This document shows positions 49,700-61,140 of a stretch of 64,000 bases of DNA, in pieces (position 1 is the stretch's first letter; every line of letters starts with the position of its first letter). The stretch is from positions 186,001 through 250,000 of the forward strand of contig JALLLS010000013.1 of assembly GCA_025094145.1 (NCBI GenBank). The letters are read 5' to 3'. The notes beneath the pieces were generated by a model. It saw only the letters and a program-made list of their open reading frames with translations, had not been told where the DNA came from and made no database searches. Source of the DNA: Spinellus fusiger. Lineage: Eukaryota > Mucoromycota > Mucoromycetes > Mucorales > Phycomycetaceae. A program made the position numbers and the translations under genes.

Positions 49700-50880
49700 A
49701 TTATCATTGGTATGGTGTAAAGTATCTATGATAAGCTGTAGTGCATTTAAATACAGTGGGTAGATCTTTCAGAGATAGTATAAGAGTACAACAGCCTATA
49801 TTAGTATGTGAACCTTTTGGTGGTTATCTCCTCCAGGTTATTTTACTTTTATTAATCATCATATTATAATATAAATATAAAAGAATAACAAGATATTAAT
49901 GAATTAAAGAAGATACAACATACTTATAGAATCAACTTATTATTCCTACATGTATTTGCCTTTTATAGGAGACTAATGAAGAGCCTATAGCAAGTTCTTC
50001 ATCTGCTAATCCTACCAGAATAATGACAATCAAAACATCCTTACATGATACTATCTGGAGATCAGATTATCTACCTGTTTTACAATATTTGGTCCATAAC
50101 ATCAATACTATTGTTTCTCATACTTGTGTATTCTCTAAGTATATTTTGATCCATTTGCTCAAAAGTGAAGATGGATCTGCTTTGAATAAGTGCATAACCA
50201 AGGATTCTTTCCGTAAGGTATTTTTGTCGCTCGTTAATAAGCAAACCAGAGAGGGTAGTGCTTCTGGTAAAACAAATACCACACTCAAATTATATTAAAT
50301 AAGAGAGAAGATCAACCCACTGAAAGATGACTACTGTCAATATGATTTATACACTTCAATCAAACTACCTAAAGCTCAACACATATCTATCTATGAAAGC
50401 ATAAAGAGATATAACCACCCCATATTAATAAATAAATAAAAACAAGAGCTATACAGGCAAAAGGTTTGATCTTTGGGATCACATCATCAATTTAAAATCA
50501 AAGGTGTTTAAAGTACAACTGTATGAAAGACAAAACATTAAAGCTTTAGAATCGTGATCTCGCTGTTACCTTATACTTTAGATATATTCTATTGTATCAA
50601 AAGGAAAATGGTACCCGTCCAGAGTGCTTTTGTAGGTATAACAAAAGAAAGCATAATACAAATGATACAGTTAGAACCAAGAAAAGGTCCAAGCCTTCTG
50701 GTTCATCCTCATCCTTCTCCTTCTCCGGTGATTGTTGGAGCCTTAGTTAAATAACTGGCAGAAACCCGTGCTACAGGTAAACTATCTAAAAAGTGATATA
50801 GTGTGTCTTATTGGGGTTTTTCATGCAAAAGACATTATAATGTCTAGTATTATAGAACTATCAAAGATTATAAATTGACT
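49700..50880 (+). repeat. Unnamed dispersed repeat, copy 1
   Basis: Several blocks align in order with 60240-61140. Examples: 49748-49830 with 60275-60360 (GTAGATCTTT..., CCTTTTGGTG), 49905-50030 with 60645-60770 (GAAGAGCCTATAGCA), and 50625-50870 with 60905-61140 (TTAGAACCAA, TGGTTCAT, AATTATAATGTCTA). The left copy keeps a longer coding relic (50023-50439). Confidence 0.7.
50023..50439 (+). pseudogene. Unrecognised coding relic inside dispersed repeat
   Basis: From ATG 50023 the frame runs 91 codons (TIVSHTCVFSKYILIHLLKS...) to TAA 50296-50298. It then continues in the same frame for another 46 codons (IREKINPLKDDYCQYDLYTS...) to a TAA at 50437-50439. The continued coding character after one stop suggests a decayed gene. 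I do not recognise a domain. Its presence in a repeat points to a transposon gene. The second copy near 60770 has lost most of this part. Confidence 0.4.
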
Positions 50881-51801
50881 TGAGATCTTTAGAAGAAGGT
50901 ACAGCTATAAGAACTACAATATGGTTTTTTTGCTAAGCTTATTTTTATTTTATTCTAAGTATGGTTACGTAACTCAATGTGTTTGATAACTTTATAGTAT
51001 GTAAATAAATATACACAGCTTTCTTTTAAATTATGTAACTATGCTTTAAGAATAAGCAAGAAGAAGTCTATAGATAATGTATTTCTGTGTCTATAAAAAG
51101 ATACTTGCTATTTTTTCTTTGCTTTATTCAATAAGATATATGAGAAAAAAAAAGGTGTATGTTATGAATTCTTCATAGTCATTGGTTTTTTACTATAATC
51201 TGCCATAAACATAATTTTGAATAGTCGTTTATTTAAGTTAATGATCCATCCAGTGTTCGTTTTAAAACAGATGTAGACAGGTATTATATATTAATACTAA
51301 TTATTCATATAGCTGAATATACTAAATTAATAATGATGGTGTTAACAATAGAGTCTTTATGTGCATTTGTAGAATATATTAGTATTAGTATTAGTATTAG
51401 TATTACAATTACTAAAATATATTATTACCAGTCAGCACCCAAATGAAAAAGACCTACAAAGAAAAACAAATCTCATTGCTAGTAATCTTTAGAATCAGAC
51501 TCTTGGTTCCCTTTGAACACTAATTTTCAAATAGGTTATTGTTACTTATCAATAAGTGCCTCCTGTTCAACATTCTTGAACACAAACACTAGTGTATTTT
51601 CACGGTAAACAGTGGATTGAAACAAGACTGTAATTAAAAATAAAAAAAAGAACACATCAAGTAGACTACAAATAAAATATAAAGACTTAAAAATGTCTTA
51701 CTACTCAGTTAAATTTTTCTCTTATTTCTGTTGTATATCTTCTTTCACTTTTACAGTTTACTCTATTCTAATACGCGCTTTTAGAAAAGACATAAGATAA
51801 C
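50881..51801. other. Intergenic, AT-rich, no gene seen
   Basis: No gene or clear element. A short (TAGTAT)n-like tract lies near 51378-51404. The last part must contain the promoter of the aspartic protease gene. Confidence 0.55.
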
Positions 51802-53245
51802 ATGCAAATACTACTCAAAAGCGCATACGGTCTAACTGTTGCTGCACTATTGATGCTTGAGCTACTTGAACCTGTGTCTGGTTTTAGGTACGCTAAGCTC
51901 AAGTGTTCAATTTGATTATAATTCAAAAAATCTAACTCTCTTGTATAGTATTCATCTTCAAAGAGGCCGAGGTCCTTTCTTTAGTACACCTGCACGGTTA
52001 CAGCGTACACTTGCCAAGTATGGTGTGAGAAGCAAGGCACCCCTTTCCAGAATAGAAACAACCAAGGGAAGAGTTAATATGACAAGTGCCTATGTAGACA
52101 TTGAAGTAAGCATAGTGCCACTCTAATTAAAGAGACGAAAGAAAGACTTATTCTAACAAAAACTTTATTCCTAAACTATCAGTACATTGGCATGGCTACA
52201 CTGGGAACTCCCCCACAGCCATTCCGAGTTACCTTTGACACTGGCAGTTCTGATATATGGATCCCAGACAACTTCTGTCAACGCTGTGGTCCTCATAACC
52301 TCTACAATGGTGCTTTGTCTTCTAGCTTTGTCCTAGAAAACAAACCTTGGTCTATTCAGTATGGCGATCGTTCAGCAGTGCAAGGAGTAACAGCAGTGGA
52401 GACCATTGGCTTAGGAGATTTCACGTATCCATCACAAAGAGTGGGGTTGGCACGCTCTGAGACGACAACCTTGACAAAGGATGCCTATCTGGATGGTATC
52501 TTTGGACTTGGATTTCATACTATTTCACGTACAGGCTTAAATGAGTCTGCAGTAGAGACAATGTATAGAACAGGTGCTATCAAGGAGCCCATTGTGGGCA
52601 TTTGGTTAGGTAGAACGGTGGCAGATCATGGTGCGGGTGAGATGGTAAGTACGATGGGTGATCTTTGGGATATTCAATTAAGGACACAATAGATATTTGG
52701 TGGTATGAACTCAAATCATTTTGAAGGTGGACTGAGATACATCCCAATAACACGTAAAGGCTATTGGCAAGTAAAGCTCAATGGTCTTGTCATCAACCAT
52801 CAGGAGTATGGGATCTTTTCAAGAGACGCTTACCTTGATACTGGATCCACACTTATTATTCTACCCCCTGCACTTGCAAAGGTCTTACATAGTGCCATTC
52901 CTGGTGCTGTTCGCAAGTAAGTTATAATAAGAATGCTATTTCCATTAGGTATTTATTGTATACTATTGAATCTATAGTCGACAGGGTGGCTGGAAAATCC
53001 CCTGTGAACACAAGGCCGGATCTAATCATATCAAGATATCTTTCCGTTTGGGTGGCTATGAGTTTCCTATCAAAGTATCTGACTTGGTGCGTGAAATTGA
53101 AGCTGACAGCAGCACCAAGATGTGTTACTCTGGAGTGACAGAGGCCAATGAGATTCTTGTTCTTGGCGATACTTTCTTAAAGAGTTACTACACTGTCTAT
53201 GACTATCAGAATCTTCGTGTTGGATTAGCACCTGCCAAATCCTAA
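51802..53245 (+). CDS. Secreted pepsin-like aspartic protease (A1 family)
   Basis: A 398-residue endopeptidase of the pepsin/saccharopepsin type, made as a pre-pro-enzyme. Five exons: 51802-51887, 51949-52105, 52183-52644, 52693-52916, 52978-53245. Exon 1 encodes a hydrophobic signal peptide (LTVAALLMLELLEPVSG). A basic propeptide of about 50 residues follows. The mature part starts near YIGMATLGTPPQPFRVTFDT with the first catalytic Asp at about 100 (DTGSS). The flap tyrosine is in IQYGD, and the second Asp is at about 284 (DTGST). ILVLGDTFLKSYYTVYDYQNLRVGLA is the typical C-terminus. All landmarks are intact, so it should be active at acid pH, either secreted or vacuolar. I see no GPI-anchor signal, since the protein ends PAKS soon after the catalytic fold. 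No linked gene explains its role. Confidence 0.93.
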
Positions 53246-53393
53246 AATGCTATATATCTTCTTTTTTCTTTCTTTCTTTTTCTAATAATAGATATTTTTC
53301 TTGTGTAAATGATTCCTTTTTCTTTTCTTTTCTTTTCCAAATAAACAATACGCTTGAATCCATTAAAGATACAAAGAGAGTCAGTAACAATAA
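53246..53393. other. 3' region of the protease gene
   Basis: T/C-rich sequence with (TTTC) repeats and an AATAAA-like signal (CAAATAAACAATA, about 53338). It ends where the LINE poly(A) begins. Confidence 0.5.
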
Positions 53394-53561
53394 TTTTTTT
53401 TGTATTCTTTATTGACTAGGCCTACACGTTATGACGTGCGGCACTTAAATAATAATAAAGGTCACGTGGACCGAGCAAAAGGAAAGGAAGAAAGAAACTA
53501 GTTAAAATGGATAATACATGAGAGAAGAAAGAAAGAAAAAGGAAGGAAGAAAAAGCACACT

Positions 53562-56500
53562 TCAAGACACCATGGACTGCAGAGCCACCACCGAAGAAGA
53601 AGCCTTACTCGCCACAACACCAGGGAGAAAAGGAGCAGAGTCAAAAATAAAAGCCCAGTGGGCACGCCAAATTGCCTGCACTGTAGCGGCCACAACCAGA
53701 ACACCAAGGTCAGCGTCTGGCAGGGAGGGAGGACAGCAAGAAGACATCAAAGATTGGACATCCTTGAGACGCCAAGAAGGACACCAACGAGAGAGAACGA
53801 CACTCCACACACGCCTCTTCCCAGAACAGAGAAACAGAAAATGATCCTGGTCTTCCACCAAAGCAGAACAGAACAAGCAAAGGGGAGAAAGAAATTGGAC
53901 AGGCAGGACACGGTGCATTCTGCTGCGAGTGGGCAAACGACCCCAAAGAGCTTTCCACCAAACAGTGCGAGTGTTGTGAGGGATCCAAAGATGCCAGAAA
54001 CGCTTCCACACAACTGCAGAAAGAGAATGAGAAGACAAAGGAGGCAGCAAGTGGCGGCGAAGAGAAGAAGTGCGGGCCTTGACCAGACTTTGCTTGTTAA
54101 TTTGTATGATCTCCAAAAGAGAAGAAAAGCCAGTGGATGGTGGAGAGGTGGAAGATGCCAGCACAAAGCCAGACAAGAATCACGGCCAGAGCACAATTTG
54201 CCCAGAGTCCAGAGCACGGAAGAAAGAAAGGATGCGATACTTTGCAAAACCCAATTGCGCGATATGCTTCCGGCATAGACGACCAAAGCTATCCAGTTCG
54301 AAAGCGTGGAAGACAAACACCTTGGCAAAGTTGAGCTTGGGTGCAATAAAAGGCGGAAGGAAACCCCAAACAGTGGACAGAGGCAATGTTAGCAGGGTAG
54401 GAGCATCCATACTAACATGCATTGGGAGAGAAGACACAGGCAAAGAAGAGCAACCACGATGAATTGGGCGCAGAGAAGACGGACAGTTACGCAGATGGCA
54501 AGGAAACAGAAGAGCGACAGAGGCAGAAGGTGCTTGGAAGTACAGAGGCAGAAGAAAATCTAAGTAGCTACGTACAAAAGAAGTAGTAGTAGTAGACGAA
54601 GAAGAAAAAGAAGAAGAGTTGGTTAAGAGAGGAAGGATCCAACGTAATTGGAGAGCCTTTTGCTGACTGGCAGGGTCTAACAAACCAATGCCACCACGCC
54701 TACGAGGTTGGCACAACAGATCCCACCCAGGACTACCAAAACCGAGGTTAAGGTATCCACGAACAAGTCCACGGACAGCAGCAAAGAAAGAGATGGGAGC
54801 AGGGGTCACATATAGGACATGCCAGAGAGTGCTGAGGAGCAAGGAATTGGCCACAAGGCTCTTACCCCGAACAGAAAGGTGACGCTGCGACATGATGTTG
54901 CATTGCCTCTCCAACTTCTCCAGAAGAGCCAAATGGAAGTGATCCAACTGGGTCGGGTGCGACGACAGAGGAAAGCCAAAGTAACGGACAGCATGGACTG
55001 CATGACTATCATGGCGACATGATATGTCAGAGGCATCCAGCACAGGACCCCAGTCGGGAACGAAATGCCCTGAAAGAGCAACCGCGACGGTCTTGCTGAG
55101 GTTGACCCGAGCATTAGATGCCAGGCCAAACACTGAGAGAATCTCAAGAAGAGAAGCGAGCTCACCAGGAGACGAAAGGAAAACCAGAAGGTCATCAGCA
55201 TAAGCCAATGCCTTCAAGGGAGGAGGCGGAACCAGAGGAGCAACGGAGGACAACAACGGAGGAACACCAAAACAGAAGCCTCGAAGAGAAGAGGAAGCAA
55301 GAATGGTGCGGAGCAATGGCTCAAAGGCAAGGTTAAATAAAAGAGGGGAGAGAGGATCTCCTTGTCGCAACCCACGACTCTGAGGGAACGGGGAGGACAC
55401 AAAGCCATTCACATTGACGTGAATCTTGGTTGAGAAAAACAACGAGCACACAGTGTCCACAAAGACCACAGGAAAACCAAAACGAAAGAGCACCAAACGA
55501 AGATACCCTGGATGTACCCGATCGTACGCCTTCTCTTGATCCAGCAAGAGAGCAACACCAGGATCCTTTGCCAATTGGGCATGTTGCATAACAAGGCGCG
55601 TTAGCAAACCATTGTCAGCGATAAAACGATTGGCCATGAAACCCGTTTGATAGGGAGTAATCAGAGGGCCGAGACAAAACCGAAGTCGAGAAGTGATGAT
55701 CTTGGTAAAGATCTTAGCATCACAGTTGATAAGTGAAATGGGACGCCAATTCTTCAAAAGAGAAGGGTCACCAGCCTTTGGTAAAAGTACCAACACCGTT
55801 TCCAACCAAGAAGAAGGAAAAACACCAAACAATGCATCCTGATACACCTGTTGAGCCAACTCTTGCACAAAGGAATGTCTGAACAACCTTCTCCACAAGG
55901 GATAGGGAAGTCCATCCAAACCAGGGCTCGAGTTGCTGGGTGTATCGTTCAAAATAAACAGGATCTCTTCAAGAGTAATCTTGTCAAGCAGAGAGGCAGA
56001 AGACGAAGCAGACAAAAGAGCAGAAGAAGGAATGTTGTTGAGCAAAGACTCACCAGAGACAAAGTCAATGGGGTCCGCAGTGTACAGGTCTTGGTAGAAT
56101 TGGCGTGCATGCCCAAGCATATCTGCCATCGAGGAAAAAAGGTCACCAGAAACAGGATCCCGAAGCGAGGTAATGGACTTTGCAGTCGTTCTTTGTTTGA
56201 TAGTCCTAAAAAAATAGGAATTGGATTGCTCGCCCTGTTCACACCACTTGACACCAGCACGCTGGGCAAGATTGGCGGTTCGGGTCTGCTGTAAATTGGC
56301 AAGGTCAGCCTCAACACTAGAAAGATCCAGAGAGGGCGACGAAGAAAGAAGTTGGGTGCGAGTACGGTTGAGCTGACGCTCCACTGACCGACAGTGACGT
56401 TGATACTTCTTGGCATAGGCCAAGGAAAGATGCCTGACGGCTTGCTTGAGCAAATCCCAGCGACAACCAGCAGAGACATCCACAGGAAGAAGAAAGGAAG

Positions 56501-57284
56501 CACGATCCAGCAGATCCACTAACAAATCCTCAAACTCATCGTGATCCAGGTACATCGTGTTGAATCTCCAGACACCAGGTCCAGAGGGGCGAGACAGAGA
56601 GATCGAAACTACAAGCAGACTATGGTCAGTCCAACTTGGGTTGACAAAAAGAACTTCTGGTGCAGAAGTGGCAATAGTGGTGGGTCGAAGAATGTAATCA
56701 ATGCATGTCCGAGAACGACTGCTGTGGAAGGTGGGTAGTGGTGCTGAGAGTGGTGCCGTGATGGCGTCGAGAAAGTGTTGATGCTGATACACTAGCCATT
56801 CACCGGTGAAGGCTGTGCGTTGGTGGAGGTTGGCATTGAAGTCGCCAAGAACAAATGTTGGGACTGAGGAAGGGGAGGTGAGTGTCGAAATGAGTGACAG
56901 GAAGAAAGGATGGCGTTCAATGTAGATTGTGGGTCCATAGACTACCACTACAATAAATAGATCAATGCGGTTTTCGGTGTGTGAGACCTGAACAGTAAGG
57001 ATCCTATATCTACAGAAGTGTGCAATGGGTTAGTAGTAAATGAGCATGAAAAGAGACAAGGCCACAGTGCTGAGTCCAAAGACTAGACTGGGCTTGGAAG
57101 AGAAGATTGAGGGAGGAGTGGTGTTTGGGAGTGGCGTGGGTTTCCTGCAGAGCAAGAAGTGACAGAGGAGGGGAAAGGGAACAAGGTGGCGAAGAAGGAG
57201 TGACTTGGGAGAAGAACGACTATGTACAAGTGAGGAGAGCCCTCTCACATTGAGGGTCCCTAATCGGATAGGGCCGACACTCAT
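53562..57284 (-). pseudogene. LINE ORF2: endonuclease and reverse transcriptase
   Basis: Starts at ATG 57284 (MSVGPIRLGTLNVRGLSS), an apurinic-endonuclease start. The catalytic-Glu motif LALQETH lies near 57140 in another frame, and the frame returns near 57000, so two compensating frameshifts flank it. A stop in the original frame falls between them. The 56948-54180 part holds FVLGDFNANL and RTCIDYIL (endonuclease), then reverse transcriptase blocks: RPISLINCDAKIFTKI, GFMANR, LDQEKAYDRV, SRGLRQGDPLSPLLFNLAFE and the catalytic YADD. One in-frame TGA at 54180-54182 is followed in the same frame by 53562-54176, with WWKALWGRLPTRSRM and a C...C...H...C zinc-binding end. The protein would be about 1,240 residues. 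Plus-strand frames over this interval are shadows. Confidence 0.9.
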
Positions 57285-57311
57285 AATTCCATGGCGTTGA
57301 CCTTGGTGGGG

Positions 57312-58625
57312 TCAGCAGTGGAGAAGAGAGGAAGAAGCAGGGCAAAGGACGGCAGACACAGTTTTCTGGGAACGAGTTCCATAGGAGGTGGTCTTGGTGG
57401 TGGATTTGGTGGTCTTGGTGGTGGTGGTGGCGTTCTTGCGCATGGCAATCACAGCCTCACGAAGGCGGAGACGATGCTCAGTATTGTGGGGAGCCCACAT
57501 ACTGTTGCTGGTGCTGGTGTTGGAGACATTGTACATCTCACTGTCGATCTCCATGAATCTTTCATTCGGTAGTCTCCTCCTGGGAGAGAGACTCCAAAAC
57601 CTGCCTTGTCAGGGCAATGTCCATGTCCACGTCCATGGCATCCCCGTTGTTGCTGTTGTTGCTGTTGTTGTTGTTGCTGTTGCTGTTGGTGGTGGTGGTG
57701 GTGGTGGTGGTGGTGGTATTGGTGGTAGCAGCTACCTCTTTGGCGGCCTTCTTGGCAGCACGTTCTGCCTCTGCAGCAGCAATCTCCTTGGTACGCTGTT
57801 TGGCAGCGGCTTCCTCAGCGGCCCTGGTCTCTGGATGAGAGGGGCATTCCGATCATTGGCCTTGTGGCCAGCTACACCACAATGGTGGCAACGGGGAGCA
57901 AGAGCAGGACGCACCTCACAGTTTTTTTTCAGGTGCCCTTCCTGGCGGCAGTACTGGCAGTAGGGAGGGATGCCCTTGGCATGGATCTCAACAGGGGCAC
58001 TGATGGAGCCTCCAAGGTGGAGAAAGCGGCGAAGGGGTTGGACATTGTCCACATCAGAGATGTCCAGAAGAACTGAGGCCTCACCTTGGAAAATCTTGTG
58101 CTCATCCACGTAAGCACGAAGGTGCACAACCTTGCCATAAGGCTGGAATGCCTCGACAATGGATGCCTGCAAATCCCTCTTGGGGTGGCAACTGGGGATC
58201 TGGTATAGGTTGACCTTTACCAGGTTGGCGTCTGAGTCAAGCCCAGCAGATGCAACGACCCTCATGTTGTTAAAGGACACACCTTCAGAGGTGGCCTTAA
58301 GGCACATCTCGGGGTCCTTGAATATGACCTCCTGTATGAGGTCCTTGGCTCTGGTGTAGCGTGTGGTAATGGCAACCACTGCACCCAGTTGGTGGATCAA
58401 GACTGGGGCAATGTCTTGAGACTTGGTCTGTTTGCCAAAGTTGAATACAACACACTCAGGGTGTATTGTGCGAGCCCATGCAGACGTAACAGGGTCCACA
58501 TGGTGAAGAGACTCACAGCCAGGAGCCGTGAAGATATGAAGTGCCTTATTAGGGCGACGAATAAACGGCCTCGGGCCAGTAACATTTTTATTAATGCCAT
58601 TCCATGGCGTTGTTTTCTCAATCAT
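57312..58625 (-). pseudogene. LINE ORF1: nucleic-acid-binding protein with zinc knuckles
   Basis: Starts at ATG 58625 (MIEKTTPWNGINKN). It has an RNA-binding-like middle (VNLYQIPSCHPK..., EASVLLDISDVD) and two CCHC-type knuckles: CQYCRQEGHLKKNC, then CHHCGVAGHKAND. A one-base frameshift near 57845 breaks the second knuckle. In the shifted frame the reading resumes as CPSHPETRAAEE, supplying the last Cys. It then runs through an Ala/Lys/Glu-rich helix (AAKQRTKEIAAAEAERAAKK) and Thr and Asn runs (57645-57720). A second shift near 57565 leads to MEIDSEMYNVSNTS... and a stop at 57312. It would coat the LINE RNA. Confidence 0.85.
57645..57720. repeat. Trinucleotide runs in LINE ORF1
   Basis: On the + strand, GTT/GCT triplets are followed by a (GGT) run. 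On the coding strand these give a Thr run then Asn/Ser runs. Length variation here would keep frame. Confidence 0.8.
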
Positions 58626-58700
58626 GAATGCAAAAAAGTTTAGATTTGTTGTGTGAGTTGGTGTGGGCGTGTACAATGAGACATGTAAATTTATAAGTAA

Positions 58701-59516
58701 TTTTATTTTTGGTAGAGAGTTCTTTTTGTTTGCTCAGTAGTGTTAGATGAGGTAGACGCTGTGTGAAAAGGGATAGTAGAAAAGAATATATATATAATCT
58801 TGAACCCCTTTTCTTCCACTTACTGTATGTACATTTTATAAAAATATGTTTTCATTAATATTACCACTATTACTATTAAGATCTTATTAAGTGATATATT
58901 ACTCTGTTATTGTATTATTAACTTAACAAAAAATGCAAGATAATGTCATTAGTAATAAAAAAATTAATGCAAAAGCCAATTTAGCCTCACATTGAATCAC
59001 CTTTTTATTAAGCGAATTCAGAGTCAAATATCTACTGCTAATGCTTATTATTCATATATTTTTATCCATGTTTCAATATTGTTCCTCTGAATTTTATAAA
59101 TACATATCTAAAAAAAATTACTTGTAAATAAAGATAAGATAAACTAAACCTCTGAACAGCTTAAGAAAGCATATGGGCTCATCGGCCAACAATACTAATG
59201 AGTAAACAGGTCACAACAGTTGCTATTTAGGATATCCTGTTCACTGTAGATGCATCTGATTATTAATCCTTTCTATGGCTTACTTGAGAGAAAGACCACC
59301 AGTCATATAATAGGATATGAATAGTATCAATGCCTTTAGAGTTACACTAAAGCTCAGCAGTATGAACAGCAGATAGATCCATGCACTCTATCGGGGTCCA
59401 TGAAGAAGAGAAAAGAATATTTTAGGTAATTGTTATTTGCCAAACAAGAGAAAGAATAGTTTGACTTATCTATTCTTTGTAGATACAGAAAATGACTTTT
59501 TTTTTATCATCAATTT

Positions 59517-59548
<32 letters not shown>

Positions 59549-59762
59549 CTATTATTACTATTATTTTTATTTTTATATAATTACAAAAAAATCACTTTTT
59601 AAGAATAACCAATGTGCTCTTTTCATTTGCTAATGAAGCTTTGGGAAGGTGTATGGATCAGTTAGATACTATACACACTTTCTTGAGCAAGTATGTCAAT
59701 ACTAATTATATACTCAATAACCTCTTGAGTGAACCATATTCAAAGTAAATATACAAGCTGTT
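58701..59762. other. Intergenic, AT-rich, no gene seen
   Basis: AT-rich sequence with (TAA/TTA)n around 59520-59575. No gene or element is recognised. Confidence 0.55.
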
Positions 59763-60197
59763 TTGAATATGGTCATTTGCACAAAAGTCATTGCAACTGT
59801 CCAAATAATTGATAGATACCAAACAGAAAGTAGTGACATTGTGATAAGACCAAGAAATGGCAGCTTACTTCAAAGAATAAGTGAGATGAATCAGTCATAC
59901 AATCCTATGAACTACATACTTCTTTTTCCTACAGGACAGCTAGGTTGGACTATAGATATATGTTCAGTCAATGATCAAAATGTTAAGATAAGCACAATGA
60001 TATACTACTGCTTCAGATTGATGTACAGAAATGATTCCAATCACTTGTATTTATTTGGAAAGCCCTTTCGTCGATATAGAGTATAGGCTAAAATTGAACA
60101 AGGTTGTCTGGATTTTATATGGAACAACCAAGACACACTAAGAAGAGATATACTAAGTGGTGTACATGATACTGTTACCTTGGATCTTATACACTAA
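59763..60197 (+). pseudogene. Helitron Rep/helicase fragment
   Basis: One frame, with a single TAG at 60084-60086, matches the Helitron helicase-like N-terminal region. It reads SYNPMNYILLFPTGQLGW (about 59897-59950), then ISTMIYYCFRLMYRND, LFGKPFRRYRV, TAG, and EQGCLDFIWNNQDTLRRD. Helitron proteins have this order: a (Y/H)xPLxYxLLFPxGxxGW block, MYYAYRLxxR, and an LxWIRxNQxxLRxD-type block. The Rep catalytic part and helicase are missing. This is a truncated relic next to copy 2 of the dispersed repeat. Confidence 0.75.
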
Positions 60198-60239
60198 AAA
60201 CAAGAAGTTGGTAGTTATCAGTCTATAAAAGACAGCCAC

Positions 60240-61140
60240 AAAATCAATGGTATAGGATGAAGCATCTACGATAAGTCGGGGTGTACTTGATACAATGAAT
60301 AGATCTTTTAGAGATTGTATAATAGTACAATAGCCTGTGTCAGTATGTGTGCCTTTTGGTGTTTATTTCCTTGAAGTTATTCTATCTGTAGTAATCATTA
60401 GAATAGAATAAAAGAATAAAAAATGACAAAGAAATTGAATAAAATAGCAGAGTTAGTCGTACGTTAACTCAACAAAATACCTTTGGACACAAAAAGCCAT
60501 TGAAGACACTATCACATCAACGAATGATAAATAATAGCTGACACTATTCAATGTTGCTAATAAAATAACTATCTATTTTCTCCTTATTGTATTTCCATCT
60601 ATTCTTTCTGAACTAAAAATGTTATGCAGCCAACAAGATACGAATAAAGTAAAGAAAATACAATATATTTATAGAATCAATCTAGGGTTCTTACATATAT
60701 TTGATTTTTATAAGAGACTTATGAAGAGCCTATAGCACGTTATTTAGATGTGAATCTTACCATAATAATGATAATCATCCTACACTCTGATCAGATGATC
60801 AAACAATCAACATCTCTCTCTCTATAAAATCACAGAAACGTACACATTTTGCATCAACAATATTATATTTCAACTTTGGAGATGTTTCTGAGGGAAAAAA
60901 GTATCCACTAAGAGCACTCCTGTAAATATCACTAAAGAAAACATAAAGACTCCAAAGATACTATTAGAACCAAAGAAAAGTCCAAACCTTTTGGTTCATA
61001 TCCGCCCTTTTTCCTCCAAGTTATCGCTGGAGTCTTAGTTATTTAACTAAGAGAAACTCATATTATAGATAAACTGTATAAAAAGTGATAAAGTGTGTGT
61101 TTTAGAATTTGCTATGCAAGAGAATTATAATGTCTAACTT
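60240..61140 (+). repeat. Unnamed dispersed repeat, copy 2
   Basis: Aligns in order with 49700-50880 but has lost most of the coding relic. It begins about 40 bases after the Helitron fragment ends. Whether the repeat is part of a Helitron derivative cannot be told here. Confidence 0.7.

Larger units (their letters stand above)
53394..58700 (-). mobile_element. LINE (non-LTR retrotransposon), nearly full length, inactive
   Basis: About 5.3 kb on the minus strand with ORF1 (zinc knuckle), ORF2 (endonuclease, reverse transcriptase, zinc-binding end) and a 3' end reading CAATAAAGAATAC followed by eight A (T run at 53394-53401 on the + strand). The element is clearly more GC-rich than its surroundings. 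The 5' end is not exact. AT-rich host DNA resumes near 58680-58700. I found no target-site duplication by eye. Frameshifts and stops in both ORFs make it inactive, yet the decay is slight, so insertion was recent relative to the other relics. Confidence 0.88.

Noticed and set aside
53518..56738. Several plus-strand open frames of 60-200 codons
   Set aside because: They are antisense shadows of the LINE reverse transcriptase, produced by its GC-rich codons.
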